Positions 43,374 to 51,837 of a DNA stretch of 64,000 bases are shown here, in pieces. Source of the stretch: Mycobacteriales bacterium (GTDB lineage Bacteria; Actinomycetota; Actinomycetes; DATLTS01); contig DATLTS010000031.1 of NCBI GenBank assembly GCA_035533475.1, positions 1-64,000 of the forward strand, read 5' to 3'. Under the pieces are notes generated by a model, which searched no databases, was not told the DNA's origin, and worked only from the letters and a program-made list of their open reading frames with translations. Each line of letters begins with the position of its first letter. Positions within the stretch are counted from its first letter, which is position 1. The position numbers and the translations under genes were made by a program.

Positions 43374-44693
43374 TTACGGCCGGTGCGGCCTCGCACGGCG
43401 TCGGGGCCCGGCCGCCGCGATCGTGAGCGCCCCGCAGCAGACGAGACCGGCCGCGATCCCGAGGGCCTCGCCCGGCGCCACCGGGGGACCGGTGAAAGGC
43501 AGCGTGGCGCGCTCGCCGAGCGCGGAGCTCGCAGGGGTGGACCGGTTACCGGGAACCGTGACGGCGGGGGTGCTCCGGGTGACCTTCTCGCCCAGCACGG
43601 CGACCACCGATGTGATCACAGTGTTCGACGACGTCGTCGGCGTTTGCGTGGACGACACGAGACCGGCGTTCGGGATGTTGAACGCCGGCAGCCCGCCGTC
43701 CGCATTTGCCTTCGGCCTGATCACGGTCACCGCGAAGGTCAAACGGGGGCTTGCCGGGCCCTGCTCGAGGTTTCCCACCCGCCAGCTGATCAATCCGCTC
43801 GAGGCCACGTAGCTCGCGGTGCATGGCGAGACACAGCTGGCCGAGTCGGGTACGTAGCTGGTGTGCGCGGGCGCCCGGTCCGTGACCAGGACATCCGTCT
43901 GAGCCCGCGTGCCGCGCGCGGAGGCGACGAGGGTGTAGGTCAGTCGGTCCCCGTAACCCGCAACCGTGGAGTCGACCGACTTGTCGAGGACCAGTGAGGC
44001 GTCCGCGCTCGTGCAGGTGCTGTCGAAGGTCCCGGTCAAGGGGCTGAAGTTCGGTGCGCTGACCGAGATCTGCTGCCCAGTGGTAGCCCGGTACGCGTAC
44101 GCGTCGCCGGTGCTCCGCGCAGTCCGCCCCGGCACGGTGAACTGATGCTTGCCGTCGGGCGCCGTCACGGTGAACCGCACGGGCTGACCGCCGGTGTTCC
44201 ACAGGGTGGCGTCGAGCCCGGTGGCGCAGCTTTCGGACACGGCTGCCCGCGGGTCGGCCGGAGGCGTCCCACCGCAGATCACGTAGTTGTTCAGCGCCGC
44301 CGGTGTGCGCCGGGCGCCGGCCGCGGGAGGTTCGAGGTTGCTCATCGGGTTGCCGATCGAGCCGGGGTAGGCGTTGTATCCGCCGCCGCCATCCACGTAG
44401 GCGCGCTCGATCGGGTGCCCGCTTTTCGCGGTGACGTCGATGTGCGTGTCGTCAGAGTGGACGACGACCGTCACGTCGGCGTTGTCCAGAGTGCGCGCAC
44501 CGTTCGCGAGCAGCGCGTCGCCGGGCGGGCAGCTCTGGATGCCGCCGGTGTAGAGCGCGGCCCGCGCGTCGTCCGGGTACACGTTGGAGCGGCCGCCGGC
44601 TAGGGCCGGTCCGGACAGGGCGAACACCCCTAGCAGGGAGGCGGAGATGACCAGCGCCCCGACCGCAGCGCACGTTGAGCGTGGACGAGCCAT
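43374..44693 (-). CDS. Secreted DUF11 protein with LPxTG anchor
   Basis: A 439-residue exported protein: signal peptide (1-33, ending ALAGG-type site), a middle region containing two Cys pairs, a DUF11/isopeptide-like repeat (about 250-345, with DVLVTDRAPAHTSYVPDSA), and a C-terminal sorting signal LPFTG followed by a hydrophobic helix and basic tail. A sortase would link it to peptidoglycan. ATG at 44693 faces the divergent ECF sigma factor gene 155 bp away. Substrate-binding or adhesion role is unknown. No sortase gene is nearby. Confidence 0.85.
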   Translation of the reverse strand: MARPRSTCAAVGALVISASLLGVFALSGPALAGGRSNVYPDDARAALYTGGIQSCPPGDALLANGARTLDNADVTVVVHSDDTHIDVTAKSGHPIERAYVDGGGGYNAYPGSIGNPMSNLEPPAAGARRTPAALNNYVICGGTPPADPRAAVSESCATGLDATLWNTGGQPVRFTVTAPDGKHQFTVPGRTARSTGDAYAYRATTGQQISVSAPNFSPLTGTFDSTCTSADASLVLDKSVDSTVAGYGDRLTYTLVASARGTRAQTDVLVTDRAPAHTSYVPDSASCVSPCTASYVASSGLISWRVGNLEQGPASPRLTFAVTVIRPKANADGGLPAFNIPNAGLVSSTQTPTTSSNTVITSVVAVLGEKVTRSTPAVTVPGNRSTPASSALGERATLPFTGPPVAPGEALGIAAGLVCCGALTIAAAGPRRRARPHRP

Positions 44694-44848
44694 GGTGAGC
44701 CTCTCCGCGAGCCCGGCTGCGCTGAGTTTAGCCCGCGAGCACCCGATCGGGCCGCTTCCGCGAGGCTTCTCGCCGGCCGGCGCGCCCCAGCGGAAGGGGG
44801 CGGCGTGGCCGGCTTCACGTGGCGGCCTCGCGAGCCGACAATAGGTCG

Positions 44849-45400
44849 GTGACCAGTTTTGCCGAGGTTCTCGAGAGCGCCCAGTCGGGCGACGCAGGGG
44901 CCTTCGGGGTGCTCTGGCGGGAGACCCAGCCGATCCTGCTCCGTTACCTTCGCACCCTCACCACCGAGGGCGAGGACGTCGCCTCGGAAACCTGGCTCCA
45001 GGTTGTCCGGGGGCTGTCCCGGTTCCGCGGCGGAGAGGCCGCATTCCGAGCCTGGGTGTGCACGATCGGCCGATGCCGGGCCGTGGACGCGATGCGTGCC
45101 GGCAGCCGCCGCCCGGAAATCCCGGTAAGCGAGCTTCCGGAGCCCCTGACTGGGGCGACCGCACCGGACGCCGCCGCCGAGGCGATGGAGCACTGGTCCA
45201 CAGATCGGGCGATCCAGCTGATCGCGAGTCTTCCCAGCGAGCAGGCCGAAGCGGTCATGCTCCGTGTCGTCGCCGGGCTCGACGTCGCGTCAGTCGCGAA
45301 GATCACCGGGCGCAGCGCCGGGGCGGTCCGGGTCGCTGCCCATCGCGGCCTGCGCCGGTTGGCGGCCCAGCTCGAGCCGGCGTCGGCTGTAACGCTGTGA
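44849..45400 (+). CDS. ECF sigma factor
   Basis: Sigma-70 family ECF factor of 183 residues from GTG 44849 (193 from GTG 44819; the shorter form agrees better with ECF N-termini, FAEVLESAQSGD). Region 2 includes LLRYLRTLTTEGEDVASETWLQV and region 4 has [44 protein letters not shown]. It would direct RNA polymerase to a stress or envelope regulon. Its stop overlaps the next gene in GTGA; that gene encodes a membrane protein in the usual anti-sigma position. Divergent from an LPxTG surface protein gene. Confidence 0.92.
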   Translation: MTSFAEVLESAQSGDAGAFGVLWRETQPILLRYLRTLTTEGEDVASETWLQVVRGLSRFRGGEAAFRAWVCTIGRCRAVDAMRAGSRRPEIPVSELPEPLTGATAPDAAAEAMEHWSTDRAIQLIASLPSEQAEAVMLRVVAGLDVASVAKITGRSAGAVRVAAHRGLRRLAAQLEPASAVTL

Positions 45401-46140
45401 GCGCCTCCAACGGTTATCCGGGTGAGATGAACAATCCACCCGATGAGCCGCTCCCCGGGCAGCCGACTCCGGACTCCGCTCCGCTCCGTGACCTGCTCGC
45501 CGCTGCCCGCGGCGCGGGGACCGCGGCCGAGCTCGCCGGCGCCGAAGCCGCGATCGCGATGTTCGCGGCGCACCGCCCGGGCAGCAGTCGACCGCAAAGG
45601 ATGCGCCGCATGATCTCGTCCCTGACCGCCTCATTGGCCGGCAAGCTGGCCCTCACCGGGGTGGCGGCCGCGGCTGCCACCGGTGGCCTCGCCGCCGCTG
45701 GCTTTGCCGGCGTGCTCCCGGCGTCCCTCCAGACCGTCGCGCACGACACGCTCGGCGCTCCGGCGCCCACCGCGACGCACCCGGGTCATGCCGCCCATGG
45801 CGCCAAGCCCACCGGGGACCTCGCTTCGGCGCAGCCCCAGCCGTCCGTGACGGCGAGTCCGGTTGGACCGGACGCGACCGGGCCCGCAGCGTTCGGGCTG
45901 TGCACGGCCTACACCGCGGGCGGGTTGTCGACTCACTCAATCGCGTACCGGAATCTTGCGTCGGCGGCCGGCGGCGCCTCGGGCCTTCAGGCCTACTGCA
46001 CCGCGGTGATCGCCAAGCACGCGGCCAGCCAGCCCTCGGACGCCGGGAAGCCCTCGGACGCCGGGAAGCCGTCGACTGCCGGGAAGCCCTCGGACGCCGG
46101 GAAGCCGTCGACTGCCGGGTCCAACCCCTCAGGGCACTGA
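45397..46140 (+). CDS. Single-pass membrane protein coupled to ECF sigma, possible anti-sigma factor
   Basis: A 247-residue protein. N-terminal cytoplasmic helix (about 25-70, Ala/Glu-rich), one membrane helix (about 78-105, LALTGVAAAAATGGLAAAGFAGVL), and a Pro/Ser/Thr-rich extracellular tail ending in repeats of PSDAGKPSTAG. Two Cys lie outside. The GTG start overlaps the sigma-factor stop, and the topology resembles ECF anti-sigma factors, though no zinc-binding ZAS motif is present. A second ATG at 45427 is possible. Anti-sigma role is inferred from position and topology. Confidence 0.75.
   Translation: MSASNGYPGEMNNPPDEPLPGQPTPDSAPLRDLLAAARGAGTAAELAGAEAAIAMFAAHRPGSSRPQRMRRMISSLTASLAGKLALTGVAAAAATGGLAAAGFAGVLPASLQTVAHDTLGAPAPTATHPGHAAHGAKPTGDLASAQPQPSVTASPVGPDATGPAAFGLCTAYTAGGLSTHSIAYRNLASAAGGASGLQAYCTAVIAKHAASQPSDAGKPSDAGKPSTAGKPSDAGKPSTAGSNPSGH
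46021..46120 (+). repeat. Coding tandem repeat, DAGKPS/TAGKPS
   Basis: About five 18-bp units of the CCCTCGGACGCCGGGAAG type encode PSDAGK and PSTAGK in the tail of the preceding membrane protein. Units differ by few bases, so length variation between strains is likely. Confidence 0.8.
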
Positions 46141-46159
46141 TCGGAAGCTAGCCGAACAG

Positions 46160-47389
46160 CTAATCCGTGGTGGGGGTCGTTTCCTGCCGGCGCCGGATGG
46201 CGCCGAGGGAGACGGCCCCCACCACGATTGCGGTCAAGCTGAGCAACGCCCAGGCCCCCCGCGAGCTACCCCCCGTCGCCAGGCGGCGGACCAGCACGAA
46301 TCCGGTGTCCCCGGTGAACGTCGCGGTCCATTGGCCGGGCGAAGTCGAGCCGGTCTGTGGGCCGATCCCGGCGACCCCGACCCGGTAGAGCGCGTCGGCA
46401 GCCGTGGCGTCGGGATCGCTGACGGTAAGCGTGATCGGCTCGTGCGCGTTCCTGCTGGCCCCGTCCGGCTCCACCCACCCGACCGCGTACCCGTCGACGA
46501 ACCGTTCGGATACCGGCAGCAGGCCGTCCATGACCGCCGGATCGGCCGCGGAGAGGGTGAGCGTGGTCCCTGCCGGGAGGGCGCCGGCCGGAATGCGCAG
46601 GCTGAGACGACCGTTGTCGGCCACCGCATGACTGGCCGTCGAGGTCAGCCGAAAGGTCGCGATGGCTACGGAGAAGCTGCCGAGCGGCACCTCGGGCGCG
46701 GACAGCAACCCCGGGGTGCCTAGTGACGGCAGCGAGACCGGCCCCAGCGCCGTCGGTGACGGGCCAGGCGAACGGGACCGTCGCCGCGGCCCGCTCGCGG
46801 ACGGTGACGGAGACGCGTCCCCGGTCGCGGTGGGAGATCGGTCCGCGAACGGCGCCGGCGTGCTCGATGCCGTCGCAGGTGCGGTTGGGGTCGGTGAGGT
46901 ACCGATCGGTGTCGTCACCTGGGCGCTGTTGTCCGGCGGCCCCGGGTCGGTCGTCGATCCGCTCGGGTCCGTCACGGTTGCGGAGCTGGTGGCGTTCGTG
47001 CCCGGGACCGCAGTCTGCGCGACGCCTACGTTGAGGATGACCGAGCTCTGCGCTCCCGCAGCGAGGCCTGGGAGCGTGCATTCGACGGTGTTGGGGCTCT
47101 GCGCGGTGCACTGCCAGAGGTCACTGGAGGAGTAGCTGAGGAAGCTCAGGCTCGGATCGAGGGTGACGTCGAGCCGGACCGCGCTGACGGCCGAGTAGGC
47201 CGGGTCATTGGTGACGGTCACCGTGTAGGAATCGGTGCCTCCCGGTTCGAAGACAGCCGGGCCACCAATCGCCACGTCCAGATCCGCTTGGGCGGCGGCC
47301 GCTCGCGCTACCGGCGTCACGAGCAAAATCGTGATCACCGGTATCGCCAGTGTGGTCGCCGTCAGCAGACTGCGGATACGAGCGCTCAC
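46160..47389 (-). CDS. Secreted DUF11-type membrane-anchored protein
   Basis: A 409-residue surface protein: signal peptide (1-35), a DUF11-like beta domain (about 40-150, DLDVAIGGPAVFEPGGTDSY), a Pro/Ser/Thr-rich linker with charged RRRSRS, a second beta domain (about 230-370), and a C-terminal helix followed by RRRQE. No LPxTG motif; the terminal helix would anchor it in the membrane. GTG at 47389. It lies downstream of and convergent with the ECF sigma/partner unit, and a second DUF11 protein lies left of that unit, so one or both could be targets of that sigma factor. Confidence 0.8.
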   Translation of the reverse strand: MSARIRSLLTATTLAIPVITILLVTPVARAAAAQADLDVAIGGPAVFEPGGTDSYTVTVTNDPAYSAVSAVRLDVTLDPSLSFLSYSSSDLWQCTAQSPNTVECTLPGLAAGAQSSVILNVGVAQTAVPGTNATSSATVTDPSGSTTDPGPPDNSAQVTTPIGTSPTPTAPATASSTPAPFADRSPTATGDASPSPSASGPRRRSRSPGPSPTALGPVSLPSLGTPGLLSAPEVPLGSFSVAIATFRLTSTASHAVADNGRLSLRIPAGALPAGTTLTLSAADPAVMDGLLPVSERFVDGYAVGWVEPDGASRNAHEPITLTVSDPDATAADALYRVGVAGIGPQTGSTSPGQWTATFTGDTGFVLVRRLATGGSSRGAWALLSLTAIVVGAVSLGAIRRRQETTPTTD

Positions 47390-47561
47390 GACGATCCAGG
47401 TTACCGGCCGGTCCAGTGCCGGGTGGGGTGGTCTAGCGTCGAGGCACTGCATTCCGCGGCTGGCGGAGCGGGCTTCGCTCGATGTTGACCACGCGCGGGA
47501 CCAGGCGGACGAGAGCGAGCGATGTGGATGAGCGAGCGACGCGGATGAAGGGACCTCGCTG

Positions 47562-48299
47562 ATGACCGAGGCCATGCCGACCCGGGTGGCCCTGGTGACG
47601 GGCTCGTCGGCAGGGATCGGGGCTGCGATCGCGCGCCGCCTCGGTAGTTCGGACTGGACCGTCGTCGTCAACTCCCATCGTTCGGTCGAGGCGGGTCGGT
47701 CCCTCGCCGCCGAACTTCCGTCGGCCACCTACATCCAGGCCGACGTCGCCGACGCCGCCGAGGCGGAGCGGCTGATCGCCGAGACCGTTGTGCGCTACGG
47801 GCGACTCGATCTCCTCGTCAATAACGCCGGCGCCACGCGGGTGATACCGCATGGCGATCTCGGTGCCGCGACGCCGGAGGTGTGGCGGGAGCTCTACGCC
47901 GTCAACGTCATCGGCCCATGGCAACTCATCGTCGCCGCGGTTCCCCATCTCCGCGAGCATGGCGACGGCTGCGTGATCAACATTTCGTCGATCGCCGGTG
48001 TGCGACCGCTCGGCAGTTCGATCCCCTACGCGGTGAGCAAGGCCGCGCTCAACCACCTCACCCGGCTGCTCGCGGCCACTCTCGGACCGGAGATCCGGGT
48101 CAACGCGGTTGCCCCCGGCTTGGTCGACACGGACTGGACGGCGGACTGGGACGAGGTCCGCGAGATGGTCCGCGCTACCACCCCAGCCCGCCGCTCGGGC
48201 CTCCCGGACGACGTCGCCGGGGTGGTCGAGGCGCTGGTCCGGGCCCGGTACACGACCGGTGAGATTTGGCTGGTCGACGGCGGGCTGCATCTGCGCTGA
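47562..48299 (+). CDS. Short-chain dehydrogenase/reductase (FabG-like)
   Basis: A 245-residue Rossmann-fold oxidoreductase. Cofactor motif TGSSAGIG near residue 14, NNAG at about 87, and catalytic Ser-Tyr-Lys in NISSIAG/IPYAVSKAAL. Members use NAD(P)H for ketone reduction, including 3-oxoacyl-ACP. ATG at 47562, or at 47574 by comparison. The gene stands alone and is divergent from the DUF11 gene. FabG is the nearest named branch, but a dedicated substrate is not inferable. Confidence 0.92.
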   Translation: MTEAMPTRVALVTGSSAGIGAAIARRLGSSDWTVVVNSHRSVEAGRSLAAELPSATYIQADVADAAEAERLIAETVVRYGRLDLLVNNAGATRVIPHGDLGAATPEVWRELYAVNVIGPWQLIVAAVPHLREHGDGCVINISSIAGVRPLGSSIPYAVSKAALNHLTRLLAATLGPEIRVNAVAPGLVDTDWTADWDEVREMVRATTPARRSGLPDDVAGVVEALVRARYTTGEIWLVDGGLHLR

Positions 48300-48439
48300 G
48301 CACCTTTCAGGTTTCGTTCAGCAGCAGGGGGTTGGTTGTGGGGGCAGGGCGCGCTGGGCACCACCCGATCCGGTGACCGGCGCCAATCCCCCCGTTCGGC
48401 GTCCATGCCCGGCGCGCCCTGTCCAATCCGCGGACGGAG

Positions 48440-48865
48440 TCAGGGCGCGGACCCCGCCTTGGTGATCCGCAGCAGGGCCCGCTGCACGGCCATGCAGCGA
48501 TCCTGGACGTAGAGCAGCCCGGCGTCCGCAGCGATCCGGCCGGCTTCGGCAGAGCGCAGATGCAGTTGCAGCCAGACGGCTTTGGCGCCGATGGCGACCG
48601 CGTCCCGGACGATTGCCGGCGCTTCGTCGGCGGGGCGGAACACCTCGACGACCTGCACTGGAACGGGGATGTCTGCCAGCGATCGGTAGGCCGGCTCACC
48701 GAGGATCCGTTCCGCGGTCGGATGCACCGGGATCACGCGATAACCGACCGCCTGCAGGGCGGCTGGGATCGCATGCGCGGCCTTGCTCGGGTTCGTGGAC
48801 AGACCGACGACGGCAATCGTGTCGTAATCGGTGAGGATGCGCCGCTCGGTCTCGAGGTCGTTCAC
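48440..48865 (-). CDS. CoA-binding protein (YccU-like)
   Basis: A 141-residue Rossmann-like CoA-binding domain. The dinucleotide-type loop is VVGLSTNPSKAAH, followed by GYRVIPVHPTAERILGEPAYRSL and AVWLQLHLRSAEAG with a conserved DRCMAV near the end. Such proteins bind CoA or acyl-CoA, with a Cys that may form CoA disulfides; role uncertain. GTG start at 48865 agrees with family N-termini; a longer frame to 48916 is open. Divergent from a small zinc-ribbon gene 33 bp away. Confidence 0.9.
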   Translation of the reverse strand: MNDLETERRILTDYDTIAVVGLSTNPSKAAHAIPAALQAVGYRVIPVHPTAERILGEPAYRSLADIPVPVQVVEVFRPADEAPAIVRDAVAIGAKAVWLQLHLRSAEAGRIAADAGLLYVQDRCMAVQRALLRITKAGSAP

Positions 48866-48898
48866 CCGACGATGGTGCCACGTACCCTGATCAGCACC

Positions 48899-49054
48899 AT
48901 GACCGGCGCCGAGCACGACGCAACGGCCGAGCCCGAGCCGCTCGGTGGCGACCCAGCGTGCTGGGCGAACCGCGTCTGCCCATCGTGTGGACGGTTCGCG
49001 GAGGGCGACGTTCCCGAACGATGCTCGAGCTGTGGCACGGCCTTCGCGGGATGA
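48899..49054 (+). CDS. Small zinc-ribbon protein
   Basis: A 51-residue protein with a single ribbon, CPSCGRFAEGDVPERCSSCG, after WANR. ATG at 48899; this size and arrangement are typical of small actinobacterial zinc-ribbon proteins of unknown function. The gene lies between two leftward genes and may be too short for automatic calling. Confidence 0.65.
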   Translation: MTGAEHDATAEPEPLGGDPACWANRVCPSCGRFAEGDVPERCSSCGTAFAG

Positions 49055-49061
49055 GGACGCG

Positions 49062-49244
49062 CTAACCGGGCGGTGGCCGCCACAACGTGTAGCCGAAGGT
49101 GAGGCAGCCGCCGGCCGCCGCCAGCGCGATGGCGCCGGGCCCGGCGAAACCCTGACCGGCGAAGAGCAGACCCACGACGATGCACCCGATCGAGGCGAAG
49201 AACAACAGGATGGAAAACAGCCGCCGGCGAGCCTGGCGGCTCAC
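49062..49244 (-). CDS. Small membrane protein
   Basis: A 60-residue protein with a basic N-terminus (MSRQARRRL) and two hydrophobic helices (about 9-28 and 33-54). ATG at 49244, just downstream of the H1-like gene on the same strand with 28 bp between them. No family is apparent; DNA composition is coding-like. Possibly cotranscribed with the H1-like gene. Confidence 0.6.
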   Translation of the reverse strand: MSRQARRRLFSILLFFASIGCIVVGLLFAGQGFAGPGAIALAAAGGCLTFGYTLWRPPPG

Positions 49245-49272
49245 CGGCGGCTGTGGACATGCACCGAGTGGA

Positions 49273-49704
49273 TCAGCCCTTCTTGGCGGCGGGCTTCCGC
49301 GCCGGGGCCCTGCGAGCTGTCGTCTTGCGTACGGTCGTGGTGCGGGCGGCCGTGGTCTTCTTGGCCGCGGTCTTCCTCGCTGCCGGCCGCTTCGCCGCGG
49401 GCCGCTTCGCTGTGGTCTTGCGGGCAGCGGTGGTCTTCTTGGCTGCGGTCTTCTTCGCCGCCGGCCGCTTCGCTGTGGTCTTGCGGGCAGCGGTCTTCTT
49501 CGCTGTGGTCTTGCGGGCAGCGGTGGTCTTCTTGGCTGCGGTCTTCTTGGCCGCGGGCCGCTTCGCTGTGGTCTTGCGGGCAGCGGTGGTCTTCTTCGCC
49601 GCGGGCCGCTTCGCTGTGGTCTTGCGGGCAGCGGTGGTCTTCTTCGCCGCCGGCCGCTTTGCAGTGGTCTTCGTCGCCTTCTTAGCTACAGCTTTTGCCG
49701 GCAC
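49273..49704 (-). CDS. Histone H1-like Lys/Ala tail protein
   Basis: A 143-residue protein consisting almost entirely of KTTAKRPAAKK and KTTAARKTTAK-type repeats, extremely basic, with no folded HU domain. Start is GTG 49704 because AAGGAGG precedes it and lysine-rich sequence begins there. Actinobacteria fuse such tails to HU (HupS/Hlp) or carry tail-only proteins; they bind and compact DNA non-specifically. The DNA repeats (five copies of a 36-bp unit) make copy number likely to vary. No partner HU gene is near. Confidence 0.85.
   Translation of the reverse strand: MPAKAVAKKATKTTAKRPAAKKTTAARKTTAKRPAAKKTTAARKTTAKRPAAKKTAAKKTTAARKTTAKKTAARKTTAKRPAAKKTAAKKTTAARKTTAKRPAAKRPAARKTAAKKTTAARTTTVRKTTARRAPARKPAAKKG
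49405..49644 (-). repeat. Coding repeats in the H1-like gene
   Basis: The 36-bp forward-strand unit beginning CTTCGCTGTGGTCTTGCGGG starts at 49405, 49468, 49498, 49561 and 49609 (the copy at 49468 lacks 3 bp). It encodes the Lys/Ala/Thr tail repeats; recombination between copies is expected. Confidence 0.8.
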
Positions 49705-49977
49705 GCTGCCTCCTTGGCCGCCTTGGAGTCCGACGCCGCGCCGGACCTTTTGCGCGGACTGTCGCATCATCAGCGCCCTACCGCTAGTACCGAAGGCCGT
49801 GTCGGCGGGAAATTTTCTGACCACCGTTGCGGCGTGTCCGGCGAATGCACATTCCACATCGCGTGACGGCCGTCGGATTTCCCTTGTGGAGTAAGCGTTA
49901 TAGCCCATGCTCGAGCTGTCGCAACAGACTTCATTCGCGTGGATTGCGGAACAGAAAACTTCGCCGATTGCGAGTGA

Positions 49978-50961
49978 CTAATGACCGCCGAGCTGTTTGC
50001 TGGCAGCGCCGAACAGCAACGGGATCCCGGACGGACTCGGCGACGGAGACGACGAACCGGACGGTGTCGTCGATGGTTTCGTCGATGGTTTCGTCGAGGG
50101 GGAGGGGGAGGGCTTGCCCGACGGGGACGGCGACGGCGACGTCTTGGGTCGGGTCGACGGCGACGGACTCGACTGGCTGTTCGGCGACGGCGTTGGTGTC
50201 GGAGCGAGCAGGTCGAGATGCGTTGTCCGGTCGAGGATGATCGCGTGGCTGTCGGCCCGGACGCTGTTCTGCAGCGCTGCCACCAGCGCCTGTACCTGAC
50301 TCAGGAGCTCGGCCGCGCCCTGCGGCTGGTCGGCGACGAGAACGCTCTGCTCCGCCTGGAGCACCTCGAGCGCTTGCGCGGCTGCCGCGGGGTCGTGGGG
50401 TGCGGCCGCGAGCAGTGGCTGAAGAGAGACGCTGACCTGGTTGGCGGCCGCGATAATTGCGGCCGCGCCCTCGCGGTCAGCGATCGCCTGGGCGAACGCG
50501 TCGAACGAGGCGACTAGTTGCTGGTTGGTCACCGGCGCCGACTGGTGGTTGGTCGCCGGCAGCGGGATCAGGCCGATCGCGATGGCGGCGGCGGCGGCAG
50601 CGGCCGTGGTCAAGGGGGCCATCGTGAGTAGGCGACGCGGGCGCCCCGATGTCGCAACCGGCCGGACGGGCTCGGCGGCCAGCGACGGGGACAGCGACGG
50701 GAACGGGCCGGCGGCGCCGAGGTGGCCGAGCGCGCGCCGGCTGAAGTCGGCGACCTCGGCACGATCCGCGGCGACGATGTCCGCCGCGATGTCGGGGTGG
50801 TCGTCGTCGACGGCGGCTGCCGCGACGGTGAGATCGGAGCACAGCGCGAGCCGCAGCTGCCGGACGTCGCGGACGAACTCGTCGAGGTCGGCCGCCGATG
50901 GTCGGTCCCCCGGATACACCGAGTCTGAGCGGGCAGGGGAGACCGTGCGGCGATGCCACAT
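49978..50961 (-). CDS. Single-pass membrane protein with Pro/Ser-rich tail
   Basis: A 327-residue protein: N-terminal cytoplasmic part (1-110) with short helices, a hydrophobic helix near 115-135 (TTAAAAAAAIAIGLIPL), an extracellular helical part (145-245), and a long Pro/Ser/Thr/Lys tail (from about 250). ATG at 50961 is preceded by AGGAGGTGACC; a GTG two codons before is also possible. It resembles sigma/anti-sigma-linked membrane proteins such as the one at 45397, but no sigma factor is adjacent. Family unknown. Confidence 0.75.
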   Translation of the reverse strand: MWHRRTVSPARSDSVYPGDRPSAADLDEFVRDVRQLRLALCSDLTVAAAAVDDDHPDIAADIVAADRAEVADFSRRALGHLGAAGPFPSLSPSLAAEPVRPVATSGRPRRLLTMAPLTTAAAAAAAIAIGLIPLPATNHQSAPVTNQQLVASFDAFAQAIADREGAAAIIAAANQVSVSLQPLLAAAPHDPAAAAQALEVLQAEQSVLVADQPQGAAELLSQVQALVAALQNSVRADSHAIILDRTTHLDLLAPTPTPSPNSQSSPSPSTRPKTSPSPSPSGKPSPSPSTKPSTKPSTTPSGSSSPSPSPSGIPLLFGAASKQLGGH

Positions 50962-51156
50962 GGTCACCTCCTACCTCGCTCGCCGGGCGCACTGCAGGTC
51001 CGACCCAGCTCCCATCCGGCTCACCGTCCATCTTCGCCGTGGACCGGCGACTTCCTGCCTGTCATCCGGCCGGGTCCGGGCCGCCCGATCGACGGGGGCA
51101 CGGTGGGTGATCTGCGACGATGCGGGCCGGCGGCGCAGCGACCAGCGGGAGGGACC

Positions 51157-51837
51157 ATGTCGACCGAGCCCGGGTCGAGCGGCGCCATGCGGATCGGTGT
51201 CCTCGGCGGCACCGGACCGCAGGGCCGGGGGCTGGCGTTGCGCTTGGCCGTCGCCGGTCATCGGATCGCCATCGGTTCGCGGGATGGCGAACGGGCCGCG
51301 TCCTGCGCCGCCGAGCTCGCCGCGGTCCGTCCCGGACTCGACGTGACCGGTCTCGGGAACGCCGGCGCGGCCGAGCACTCCGAGCTCGTCATCGTCGCCG
51401 TGCCTTGGGCGGGTCATGCGGAGCTTCTGACCGGGCTCGGTTCCGAGCTGGCCGGCAAGATCGTGGTCGACTGCGTCAACCCGCTCGGCTTCGACGAGCG
51501 GGGCGCGCACCGGCTCGAGGTGGCCGAGGGCAGCGCGGCCGAACAGGCGGCCGCCCTGCTGCCGGGCAGCCGGGTGGTCGCCGCCTTTCACCACGTGTCC
51601 GCCGTGCTGCTCCTGGACCCGGCGCTGGCCGACGTGGACACGGACGTGCTCGTCCTCGGCGACGACCGCGACGCCACCGACGCGGTGCAGGCCCTCGCCG
51701 CGCAGATCCCGGGCATCCGCGGGGTCTATGGCGGCCGGCTGCGCAACGCCGGCCAGGTGGAGACCCTCACCGCGAACCTGATCGAGGTCAACCGTCGCTA
51801 CAAGACGCATGCCGGGATCCGGGTCACGGGTCTGTGA
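51157..51837 (+). CDS. npdG: F420-dependent NADP reductase
   Basis: A 226-residue NADPH:F420 oxidoreductase. The N-terminal GVLGGTGPQGRGLALRLA binds NADP(H), followed by IAIGSRDGERA, VPWAGHAELL and a C-terminal helical domain (VNRRYKTHAGIRVTG). It links the NADPH and coenzyme F420 pools, consistent with an F420-using actinomycete. ATG at 51157 follows GGAGGGACC. Its stop overlaps the next gene in GTGA. Confidence 0.93.
   Translation: MSTEPGSSGAMRIGVLGGTGPQGRGLALRLAVAGHRIAIGSRDGERAASCAAELAAVRPGLDVTGLGNAGAAEHSELVIVAVPWAGHAELLTGLGSELAGKIVVDCVNPLGFDERGAHRLEVAEGSAAEQAAALLPGSRVVAAFHHVSAVLLLDPALADVDTDVLVLGDDRDATDAVQALAAQIPGIRGVYGGRLRNAGQVETLTANLIEVNRRYKTHAGIRVTGL

Noticed and set aside
46021-46120. 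Minisatellite as a non-coding element
   Set aside because: It is in frame and encodes PSDAGK/PSTAGK repeats of a membrane protein tail.
49405-49644. CRISPR-like spaced repeats
   Set aside because: Repeat and spacer are all in frame and encode the Lys/Ala tail; spacers are not unique and no cas genes are present.
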